Source: Lojkania enalia
Taxonomy: Eukaryota > Ascomycota > Dothideomycetes > Pleosporales
Assembly (NCBI GenBank): GCA_010094045.1
Contig: ML986947.1
Span: 1 to 21,204, forward strand
DNA: 21,204 bases
Reading direction: 5' to 3'
The notes under the pieces are model-generated. The model saw nothing but the letters and a program-made list of their open reading frames with translations. It made no database searches and was not told where the DNA came from. Positions 10,180 to 18,732 of the stretch are shown piece by piece (the stretch's first letter is position 1; the number at the start of each line of letters is the position of its first letter). The translations under genes and the position numbers were made by a program.

Positions 10180-11430
10180 GGCGTAGAATCCTCGCGAGCG
10201 AGGCGAGGGACGAGATGTTGATTTCTCACGAACGAGCGGGAGGACGAGGTTAGGTAGGGATTAAGCTTAAGAGGTTGTCTCACTATTCAAACGGGCGGCC
10301 GGAGCGATGCTTGCTCTCTCTTCTTTCAGACGAAAAGGATTGCCATTCTGGCAATTGCTGTTTCGAAAATTCTCCGATCGAGCACTACGAGTGAGGAAGC
10401 GCTCTTTGAAATGGGGAAAATTACGATGGCTACCAGCGCTGGGGAGAGGTTGGCGTAGGCGTGCTGCGACTATATGCATCCTCATAGCGTCGTTCGTACA
10501 ATCCATACGAATTTTTCTTTGAGTCGCTCGTGGTGCGTATTTCTCTGCGCCAAGTGAGTGTGAGGATAGGTCGCACATGGTCAAACACTTTGCAAGGTTG
10601 TGTCCGTTCTCGGAAATTTCCAAGGAGCGCGTTGTGGGGGCGGAGGCGTTCTTAGCCTACTTATTTGATCCGACATTGACATAGCTTCGAGCATCGTAGT
10701 TCGACTTCTCGCGCGAGAATTTGCAGCGTCGTTATTCGGTAGTGCTGCTGGCGCTGTTTCTGTCGATATTTTAGCGATCTTGTATAGTTCCACACGTCTT
10801 GTGGTCTTGCTCTAGACGTCTAGTTTCGAGAGTTATACGAGGACGTGAGTGGGTTAATGGTACTTTCGCGCGAGACTGTCATACGGCGTCTTAGGCCTCG
10901 AACCAATTTGTGAGTTAAATAGCGCGAGATGAATACGGGTCCATTTTGGGCTATATTTTAGCGCCTACGATTTTCGGAACTATCTGTGTTGGAATTTGAA
11001 ATGGATAGGACCCTAGACCAATGGCAGCCGTCCGTGAATGTGACACGCTTTGCCGGATCGGAACTTCGCCTATTCATAAAACGCTGGTCGTTAAACAGCA
11101 TAGGGCGAGATCAAGAGTAAGTTGACTATGGAGGGGAGCTGATGGAGGGTCTATATAATATCATTTGATGTAGGAGAGTGGTCGTACCGAAATCAGAGTC
11201 TGCGTGACGGAATGAGAAGTTTACCTACTACGCGCCTACTTCAGTGGGTGGCCGATGAGAGTAATCTCGCAGTTCAAGGACAGAAAAAATGTGCATATTA
11301 ATCTCCACGAGGAGATGCCAGTGCTAATACGTTTTCTTTAGGACGAAGAGCACTTAATCTTCTTATTTACTATACAATATTCCTTATTTCTTTCACTATA
11401 AAGACACAGTCATCCCGACTTGGACATAAA
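10180..11430. other. gene-free region upstream of the GH72-like gene
   Basis: The first few hundred bases presumably carry the promoter of the minus-strand GH72-like gene. ORFs such as 10267-10623 (-, 118 codons) and 10307-10522 (+) have no recognisable domain and overlap one another. Nothing else could be supported. Confidence 0.4.
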
Positions 11431-11439
11431 TGACTTCAT

Positions 11440-11880
11440 ATCAACATCACATACACACACTCCCTATGTCCACAGAAACCGCGACTGCACCTCGACAATT
11501 TACCATGTCGCTTCTTGCTGTGGAAGGCAAGGAAAAAATAATAGAAAAAGTGCTAAAGCTGCACCACTATTTTTTTTTATGAAGTCAGCAAACAGCAATT
11601 GCAGAGGCTAGCGAATGCCGCGCAAAAAGTGTTTACTAATCGCGACCTCCTCTATGACGAGAACCGACTCTTGTTCGAGCAAATAACGAAAGCTATTGTT
11701 GCCAATCGGCTCGGTCAATGGTGGTGGGGAAGGTGAAAATGATAAGTTTGAGGATATTGTCGAGGCACAAACAAGTGAAACGCGATGCCGAACAAGCTAC
11801 AGTAGTCGAATAGAAAGAGGGCGTAAAGCGTAATGGTGCTGTTGCTGTCCTAGATGAGGCAAAGAGGCAGGGTAGAGTGA
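11440..11880 (+). pseudogene. pogo-type transposase C-terminal relic, frameshifted
   Basis: Pieces of a pogo/DDE transposase C-terminus appear in shifting + frames. KQQLQRLANAAQKVF and DENRLLFEQITKA lie at about 11585-11700, then VVGKVKM at about 11720-11745. A piece reading EDIVEAQ in another frame and KRDAEQA in the previous one follows at about 11750-11800. A Lys/Arg/Ala-rich tail continues to about 11880. This order (coiled-coil, then VVGKAK..., then KRDA...) is typical of the C-terminal end of fungal pogo transposases. At least two frameshifts and a TAG make it non-functional. Upstream (11440-11580) is weaker but may belong to the same relic. The catalytic domain was not found. Confidence 0.6.
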
Positions 11881-12423
11881 GATGAAAGTTACTAAAGAAG
11901 AGATCAAAGCTATGAGACTGGAGTTAATTCTCTGTCCTTCAATTCTAACATGTCTGCCTAGAACACAAGTTGTATGTATTTTCAAACGCCTATTAAGACA
12001 GTGGGGATTGCGCATGCTGAGAGTTTGGCCCTTACGAAGGCGGGCTTCGTGATATTTGCTTATTTGTTTACAATGTTATACAGTGTAGCCACTTGGAAAG
12101 CGTCATAGTAGAGCCTGGCGCTCAGGGCTACAGTACGCCCATTATATTTCTTTTCTAGAATTTAAAATAGTGAGGGTAGTCCCTCAGAATTTCCTTCTGC
12201 CTGCTTTTCACGCCAAACGGATCCTGATGGCATTGCCGAGGCCTTGGATTAGTAGGCACCGGGTGCCACTGGCCTGGAGCTCGGAAGGACAAGAGCATCC
12301 GCAGCAGTTGCAATTGATACGGAATGCTTCTTTCAGGAAGGTACGTCGTACAGTAGATAACGTAAGTGGCAAGCGAGCGCGCCACCTCACCAACTTTACA
12401 CAACACCCTACCTTCTAATAATA
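11881..12423. other. no supported gene
   Basis: Overlapping ORFs on both strands (12155-12451 minus, 12170-12418 plus) have no recognisable domain. The sequence sits between two pogo fragments and may be decayed transposon DNA, but this cannot be shown by eye. Confidence 0.4.
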
Positions 12424-12660
12424 ATGGCTCAACCCACGAATGTCCAATCAAGCTATATCAAAGCAGATATCTCCCTAGCTATCTTAGCTATTAATAACAA
12501 GCAACTTCAAAACGAAAGAAGCGCCGCTTCTATATATAACGTCTCCCGAAGAACAATACGCCGACGACGCGACGGAATTACTACAGGACGCAATTGTGAG
12601 TCAAATTCAAAGAAGCTTACTAAGCTAGAAGAGGAGGCTATTATTGTTATGGGGATTTTG
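12424..12660 (+). pseudogene. pogo-type transposase N-terminal psq-HTH relic
   Basis: From ATG 12424 the frame reads ISLAILAINNKQL, AASIYNVSRRTIRRRRDGI and then SKKLTKLEEEAIIV. This matches the opening of fungal pogo transposases: a psq-type helix-turn-helix followed by the 'LT.LEE' segment that starts the CENP-B-like HTH. After about codon 78 the similarity stops and the frame runs into the 12-bp GATATC repeat. Only about 75 residues of a protein normally near 500 remain. It is more diverged from the consensus than the fragment at 7106, so it is probably a different insertion. Confidence 0.7.
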
Positions 12661-12682
12661 GCTAGTCTGCCGAGCTGTATCA

Positions 12683-12747
12683 GATATCGACGTACGATAT
12701 CACGGTCGATATCACGCCGGATATCACGCTGGATATCAGCTGATATA
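12683..12747. repeat. 12-bp GATATC tandem repeat (5-6 units)
   Basis: GATATC recurs at 12683, 12696, 12708, 12720 and 12732, with a degenerate GATATA at 12742. Spacing is 13, 12, 12, 12 and 10 bp. The unit reads roughly GATATCACGSYS. Each unit contains an EcoRV-like palindrome. It lies directly after the pogo HTH relic. Confidence 0.85.
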
Positions 12748-12892
12748 ACCCTTTTTCATGTACATAAATATGGCCCGCTGGCCATCTTCAATCAACCAGC
12801 TCAGCTCCTCATCTCCCTCCCTGAGACAAGATTCGCCTCTCACCACAGTTATAAGCCCGGTTACCGCACCAAAATAACTGCAACTCAACCTT

Positions 12893-12912
12893 TATATATA
12901 TATATATATATA
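12893..12912. repeat. (TA)10 microsatellite
   Basis: An uninterrupted run of TA dinucleotides is followed by the near-palindrome GCGATCGATATCGC. Confidence 0.9.
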
Positions 12913-13003
12913 GCGATCGATATCGCACCTTTTTTGTTTGGTGTCGCAATATAGCGATATCATCATATTTATCGTTCACAAACGATTTTTGGGCACTCAG
13001 CTA

Positions 13004-13045
13004 TCAGTATTACGTGCAAATTCTGCACTTTATGAGCCTATTAAC
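13004..13045 (+). repeat. 42-bp direct repeat, copy 1
   Basis: The block from TCAGTATTACGTGCAAATTC to GAGCCTATTAAC is repeated 70 bp downstream at 13074-13115 with a few C/T and A/G differences. The function is unknown. Confidence 0.85.
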
Positions 13046-13073
13046 GCGCTGTATCGTGTTTGAGGCTATTCTT

Positions 13074-13115
13074 TCAGTATTACGTGTAAATTCTGTACTT
13101 TGTGAGCCTATCAAC
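13074..13115 (+). repeat. 42-bp direct repeat, copy 2
   Basis: This is the second copy of the block at 13004-13045. It ends in GAGCCTATCAAC, directly before a short sequence resembling a hAT terminus (CAGGGTTGTCA) and the hAT element itself. Confidence 0.85.
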
Positions 13116-13118
13116 CAG

Positions 13119-13126
13119 GGTTGTCA
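13119..13126. repeat. left 8-bp target-site duplication of hAT copy A
   Basis: GGTTGTCA directly precedes the element end CAGGGTTGTTAA. The right counterpart at 16575-16582 is GGTTATCA, differing by one G-to-A change of RIP type. Confidence 0.8.
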
Positions 13127-13191
13127 CAGGGTTGTTAAAAATAAAATTATCGTTTCGTAAAAAATAAATTATCGTACTTGGCGATTATTTT

Positions 13192-15339
13192 ATGCTGAAT
13201 AATATACGATATTATCGGATAATTTGGCGCACAAGCCATCTTTCCTCACCAAAATTTATCTCTCATTGTACGAAAGCTATTTTCTTTACTATTATAGCTT
13301 TAGAGGATAGCTCTCTAGTTTCTCTTAACTCTTTTGAATCGCTCGAAGTCTCTAGTAGCATAAGTCGGAAAAATACGTCTAGTATCCATTAATACTGTCG
13401 CAATCCATTAAAAGATGAGCCTGCACGAGACGGTTAAAATTAAAAGCTATATTACTACTCTCTCTATTTATATAGCATATTATCAACTATAAATATTCGA
13501 TATTATCTTCAATCGAAGTACTAGATCGAATCTAATAGACCTATCCCTCGTACGAAAGTAATAGTAGTAAGCTAACTTTAAGAACTTTAGAAACAAGCAT
13601 CAATTAATAATAAGATAAACGAGCTGAACTTATTAGTTCTAAAGAATACCTTAAATAATTAAGTTATTAACTAGACTCTTATAAATCTTATTATCGTACG
13701 AAACCTACTATTTCGAATTGTTAAGTAGCTAGAATTCTATATATTCTGCTAGACATTAAATCTAGAATTAATGAATTCTCTTACAACTACTTATTTAGCT
13801 GTTAGTAGGTTAATTTATAATTTATTTCAGCTGTAAAGAGATATTATATAAAAGAAGGTCTAGTCAGCTTTAATAGATATATATCTTTTAGTCGATATCT
13901 AGACTTCTCTAAATAATTATCTTCTCTTAGTAATATATACTTATTTTGTTAACTCGTAAGAACAACAAATAAAGGCTCTTTTAGCTTTACATACGATAGC
14001 AAACTATAGTAGAGAAGAGTAATAGAATACTATTCTTCTAGTCCTTTAAGACTATAGTATTGTATAAAAGCTAGGAGTAATTATTACTAATAACTCAACT
14101 ATAAACAATATACTTTATTATACAATATCTTAATATCTTCTAGATAATAAAGATATTACTTAGAATTCCTTATATTAACAAATCCGCTGCTAAGGATATA
14201 CAATTAATCTTATTATTTAAGCTTTCCTCTTCAGTAAGGCTTAATTTAAAAAGATTGAATCGTATAATAAAGGGAATATACTTAAGGATGAATTAGATAA
14301 GTAAGCTTAAATAGAAAGAGAAGAAGCTTTTCGTACGATAGATGTTCTAGGAAAGCTTTACAATATTATTGTTTACTGTTATTCCTTAGTAAATCATACG
14401 AAAGAATTTATTTCTTTAGTATAATAGCAAATTCTACTTAACAATTCTATACAGTAGAATAGCTGGTATTAAATATTAAGTATAATACTTAAGAAAGAGT
14501 TAGCTATTAACAATTATATTAAAGCGAATTTCAAATCACTTAAAAAGGACTATCTTTCTCTATAGGATTAGAGGGCTCTTCGTATAATAAGCTCCTTCTT
14601 ATAGCTATTCTACCGAGCGACTCTAGAGATTTAAGGCGACTGTATTATACTTAATTAACTTCTTTTTACGATAGACGTCCTTAGTAAATATATAGAGAAG
14701 TCTTTAAGTTCTTATTATATAAATAAAGACTTACTTATACGAATTTAATAAGTAGTTTAGAAGTTTGAGGAGTATTATCGTAAAATAGACAACTTACCTT
14801 TCTATACTGCTGTACTTATTCTTTATCTAAATTGTCGTATAAAATATGTAAAAATTTAGTGGAAATAAGATTACTAAAAGATTATACTTCCTAGAATAAA
14901 AGAGTTTTAGATATAATATCGAGATTTATAAATTTAACTAAATTTAGTATTATACAAAACACCTAAAATCGCGCCTCTATAAGAACTTAATAAGTTTAAC
15001 TAGATTGTTAATAAGTTTAATTAACGAATTACTTAGCTAATAAGTTAAAATAAATATAAGAATTACTGTACTAAGGTACCGTACGAAGTTTAAGTATCTC
15101 CTTTATAATAGTAGTATAGAAGTATATAAAGGAAATACTAGCTACAACTTTTAACATTTGTAGTAAATATTTTATCTATTCCAGTAATAAGCGACGAACT
15201 AGAACGAGTATTTTTAGGAGGTCGTCGTACGATCTTATAGGAGAGAATATAGCTTAGTATATTAAGTATTAAATATACAGAATACATGAAAAGTTAGTAT
15301 TAAAGTAGAATTCTAGTAGGAAACTCTTAAGATGCTTAG
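13192..15339 (+). pseudogene. hAT transposase relic (BED finger, dimerisation domain)
   Basis: One frame can be followed from ATG 13192 to TAG 15337-15339, about 716 codons. It is interrupted by many TAA/TAG stops where RIP would convert CAA/CAG. A BED-type zinc finger is readable at codons 68-105: YC...LYYYSLYLYS...YYLQSKY, with Cys and His turned to Tyr by TGY-to-TAY and CAY-to-TAY changes. The C-terminal hAT dimerisation motif is clear at codons 667-681 (SDELERVFLGGRRTI). Length fits hAT transposases (about 650-800 aa). The gene cannot produce protein. Confidence 0.85.
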
Positions 15340-15424
15340 AAGTATCTAAAATTAAGTATAATATATTATATATATTTAAATTATAAGAAATATATTTAGT
15401 CTAGCTTTAAATCTAATATTAACT

Positions 15425-16186
15425 GTTACTAAGAACTCTACCGAGAGACCTACTACCCTTACTACTATCATCTTTCGGAGATGCTAAACGAGTATAGCTA
15501 TAATACTTAGTATATTTATCGTATATTAGCTTAGAGTTGTTGTTATTATAAATAGTATATTAAGAAGCGTAGTTAGTATAGATACAGTTAGAATATATAC
15601 TGCTAAACTAGCTATTAAGAGAGATACATCTAGTATACGTAGTAAATTCTCCTATACAATTATAGGCGGTAGTATAACAATTATATAGCTAGATATTTAG
15701 GGCGCTATAGGAATAGATAAGAAGGCTTTTAATATAGGATTAGTACTAAGATAAGAGAGTAGTAGTATTAATTCGGTTGCGTTATACTACGATAGGGGTA
15801 TTAGCTAAATTATACAGAGAAAGACTTTAAGCGCGAATTAGGAAGTCGGTAAGTCTAGCAATTTCAGGGCCCTTCTTAATAGTTAAATCGAACATATTAT
15901 AGGATTTAGGCTATTAATTTCTTACTATAAAGTAGAAGATCTTACTTAAACAAGCTGTAATAAGTGGATAGAAGATTAAAATCTCTTTATATATAGTAGG
16001 GTTTAGGAAATTAGTTTAACTAGTAGCTAAACTACTAAATCTAGTAATAGTATATCTAATAGCCTAGACCGGATTAGCGTAGAAGATCTGGTTAGTTTAG
16101 TTAATAAGAGCTGTACGAGCAGCTTTATAGTGATTACTATAAGGCTAAAGAGTAGTATTAGTAAAGGAAGGATTATTAAAGCTCAT
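15425..16186 (-). pseudogene. possible second, antisense ORF of the hAT element
   Basis: Downstream of the transposase, the minus strand reads from ATG 16186 (MSFNNPSFTNT...) through about 250 codons, interrupted only by TAA/TAG that RIP could have made from CAA/CAG. Later parts look protein-like (KKGPEIARLTDFLIRA; near the end ASPKDDSSKGSRSLGRVL). No family was recognised. RIP depletes TGA, so the absence of TGA stops is weak support; this may be noncoding. Confidence 0.3.
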
Positions 16187-16574
16187 ATTAATATCGTATA
16201 AGAGTAAGTATAGAGAAGATAAATTAGTAGTATAAAGAAATAGAGGGAGTCTTAAATATTTAATAGATAGATAACTCGCGATATAATAGTACAGCCGAGG
16301 CTACTTATAAACGTACTATATTTATATATACTGCATTTATATTATAAACTAATTAATTAGATATAATATAGTAAATTTAAAAATACAATCGTACAATAAC
16401 TAATAAAATTATAGTATTTATATAGATGTAAACTATTAAGAGAGTTTACAGGTAGCAAGCCTAACCGTCTGCGGTAAAGGATACGATAAACGATAATATA
16501 CGATTAATAAGATAAAATACCGATAAAAAACCGATAATCGTATCGTTTCTATCGTTATATTATTAACAACCCTA

Positions 16575-16582
16575 GGTTATCA
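16575..16582. repeat. right 8-bp target-site duplication of hAT copy A
   Basis: GGTTATCA directly follows the right terminal repeat and pairs with GGTTGTCA at 13119-13126. Confidence 0.8.
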
Positions 16583-16585
16583 ACC

Positions 16586-17296
16586 CAGGGTTATTAAAAA
16601 TAAAATTATCGTTTTATAAAAAATAAATTATCGTATTTAGCGATTATTTTATACTAAATAATATACAATATTATCGGATAATTTAGCGCATAAGCTATCT
16701 TTCCTTACCAAAATTTATCTCTCATCGTACGAAAGCTATTTTCTTTACTATTATAGCTTTAGAGGATAGCTCTCTAGTTTCTCTTAACTCTTTTGAATCG
16801 CTCGAAGTCTCTAGTAGCACAAGTCGGAAAAATACGTCTAGTATCCATCAATACTGTCGCAATTCATCAAAAGATAAGCCTGTATAAGATAGTTAAAATT
16901 AAAAGCTATATTACTACTCTCTCTATTTATATAGCGCATTATTAACTATAAATATTCGATATTATCTTTAATTAAAGTACCAGATCGAATCTAATAGACC
17001 TATCCCTCGTACAAAAGTAATAGTAGTAAGCTAACTTTAAGAACTTTAGAAACAAGTATTAATTAATAATAAGATAAACGAGCTAAACTTATTAGTTCTA
17101 AAGAATACCTTAAATAATTAAGATATTAACTAGACTTTTATAAATCTTATTATCGTATAAAACCTACTATTTTAAATTGTTAAGTATCTAGAATTCTATA
17201 TATTCTGCTAGATATTAAATCTAGAATTAATAAATTCTCTTACAACTACTTATTTAACTATTAGTAGATTAATTTATAATTTATTTTAGCTGTAAA
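16586..17296 (+). mobile_element. hAT transposon copy B, 5' part, interrupted by gypsy insertion
   Basis: It begins CAGGGTTATTAAAAAT and matches copy A (13127-13836) base for base, apart mainly from C-to-T and G-to-A changes. For example GCACAAGCCATC in A is GCATAAGCTATC in B. It starts 12 bp after the end of copy A and breaks off at GCTGTAAA, where the reversed gypsy LTR begins. The remainder must lie beyond the right edge, if it survives. The BED-finger region of the transposase is included but full of stops. Confidence 0.88.
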
Positions 17297-17578
17297 TATA
17301 ATAGTATAGGTAAGATAATAGGTTTAAATATAGTACGAATCTATTTAGAGGTATATAGAAGTATATAGAGGTTTAAGAACCTAGGAATTCTATTAATACC
17401 TATAGGCCTTATATAAAAGGATATAAAAGAACTACTAAACTACTTATAAGGGAGTATATAACTATATATAGAAGGGAAAGGGGGCGGAGCTAGGGGTAGG
17501 ATAAGATAAGTAAAAAGCTTTAGGATAAGGTTATATGTAAAGCTTTTTATAGAACGATTTCTTCGCATTATTATACTA
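17297..17578 (-). repeat. 3' LTR of right gypsy element (282 bp)
   Basis: On the minus strand it starts TAGTATAATAATGC right after the polypurine tract and ends ATTATA. It is homologous to 3604-3866 but carries about 20 extra bases in which the motif around AAAGCTTTTTA is partly repeated. The outer flank is hAT sequence, so the end is precisely located. Confidence 0.85.
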
Positions 17579-17589
17579 CCCCCCTTCTT
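17579..17589 (-). other. polypurine tract of right gypsy element
   Basis: CCCCCCTTCTT on the + strand is the reverse of the tract at 3593-3603 and abuts the LTR. Confidence 0.75.
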
Positions 17590-18141
17590 ATAGGCTAATA
17601 GTCCCTATTTACGCTAGTTTGGGAGGGAATTAGAGCTATTATAGATGGGTTCTAGTATAAAGAAATTTCTTTAAAGTATTTATTAGTAAGAGCTAATATA
17701 CGTAGTTATCTATAGAAATATATTTATATATTAATATAATATTAAGTAAGGTTTTTATAGTAAGTATAATTAACCTATATATTAGCTAGTAACTACTATT
17801 ATAATAGTTTATTAATATTATAATTTCGTTGTATATAGTAATAAGTATTTACTAGTCTTAATATATCGCTAGATTACTATTAACTAAACTTCCTTAACTA
17901 AATAATAACTTCTACTCCGTATATATTATTACGCGTCCCTAGAACCGTTAATTATTAAAGTATTACTAATACTTCTTAGAAAAAATTAATTAATATACTA
18001 CTCCGCCCGCCTTCTAGAGCCTCTTTAAAAGTCTTCTAAATTATCTACCTTTAGACTATATATATACTCGCCCGTAGGTAGTATATAATATTTACCTTTT
18101 AGTCCCTAAGATTAAAAAAATACGAGTATTATACTTTATAA

Positions 18142-18610
18142 AATAAAAAGTATAACCCTATATAAATCGTATCTAATATTAGTAGGATACTTACTACTAA
18201 TATACTTATAGATCCCCTTCTACTATAAGGAGGAGTTTCTAGTCTTCTAGAGCTATCTTAAACTATAAGTAGCAGCCTAATATATAGGAGATAAGAAGGA
18301 TAAAAAGGTAGCCTTTAAGGCTATTTTAGAATCCGCTTACAGCCTAGTATTTATAGCCTAGGTTATAGAGAGTTAGGAAACTAGCCTTTTTAAGGCTAGT
18401 ATCTAAATAGCTTTATTCTACTAGAGTATTAAATTACTCTATTAGGTTTCAGCTTTAGAGGCTTTAATATCTAGCCTTTAAGCTAATATTACGGTACTCT
18501 CAGGCGGTTAAAATAAGGTAGAAAAGGTTTAAAGGGAATCTAGAGGAAAGAAAAAGAAAGAAGAGTAAAAGAGGAGAGAACTAGAAAAGTATCTAATAGC
18601 CTACTATTAA
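18142..18610 (+). pseudogene. possible antisense ORF between chromodomain and LTR (right copy)
   Basis: Opposite to pol, a + frame reads as a coherent polypeptide of about 150 residues if TAA/TAG are taken as RIP-converted glutamine codons. Parts are YKSYLILVGYLLLIYL, then KKDKKVAFKAILESAYSLVF, and a Lys/Glu/Arg-rich end. Antisense ORFs between pol and the 3' LTR are known in some plant gypsy elements; whether this is one is not established. No family was recognised. Confidence 0.35.
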
Positions 18611-18732
18611 ACCCTCCGGATTCTATAGAGGAGTAATTTTAAGCCTATACTTTAGTTTTTAAATCTACTACTTAACTTTTATATATTATCGTCTACTAAA
18701 TAATCTATATTCTCTATACTATTTTTATATAC

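Larger units (their letters stand above)
13127..16574 (+). mobile_element. full-length RIP-degraded hAT transposon (copy A, 3448 bp)
   Basis: The terminal inverted repeats are CAGGGTTGTTAA on the left and TTAACAACCCTA on the right, the last base being a RIP-type change from G. An 8-bp target duplication, the size expected for hAT, flanks both ends. Subterminal TTATCG motifs stand at 13147, 13169 and 13212, with inverted copies (CGATAA) at 16484, 16491, 16521 and 16532; such repeats are typical transposase-binding sites. The inside holds a stop-ridden transposase frame and a 1.2-kb 3' region. The first 300 bp keep more CpA/TpG than the rest. Confidence 0.88.

Noticed and set aside
8860..10283. 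Other ORFs of 65-174 codons on both strands overlapping the GH72-like exons
   Set aside because: They are frame shadows; the spliced model explains the same DNA with clear family motifs.
10267..10793. Minus-strand ORFs of 118 and 70 codons and a plus ORF of 71
   Set aside because: They overlap, lack domains and sit in the likely promoter region of the GH72-like gene.
12155..12451. 98-codon minus ORF and overlapping plus ORFs of similar size
   Set aside because: They have no motif and mutually overlap; most likely chance frames.
13004..13115. CRISPR-like array from the 42-bp repeats
   Set aside because: There are only two imperfect copies, in a fungal genome, with no array structure.
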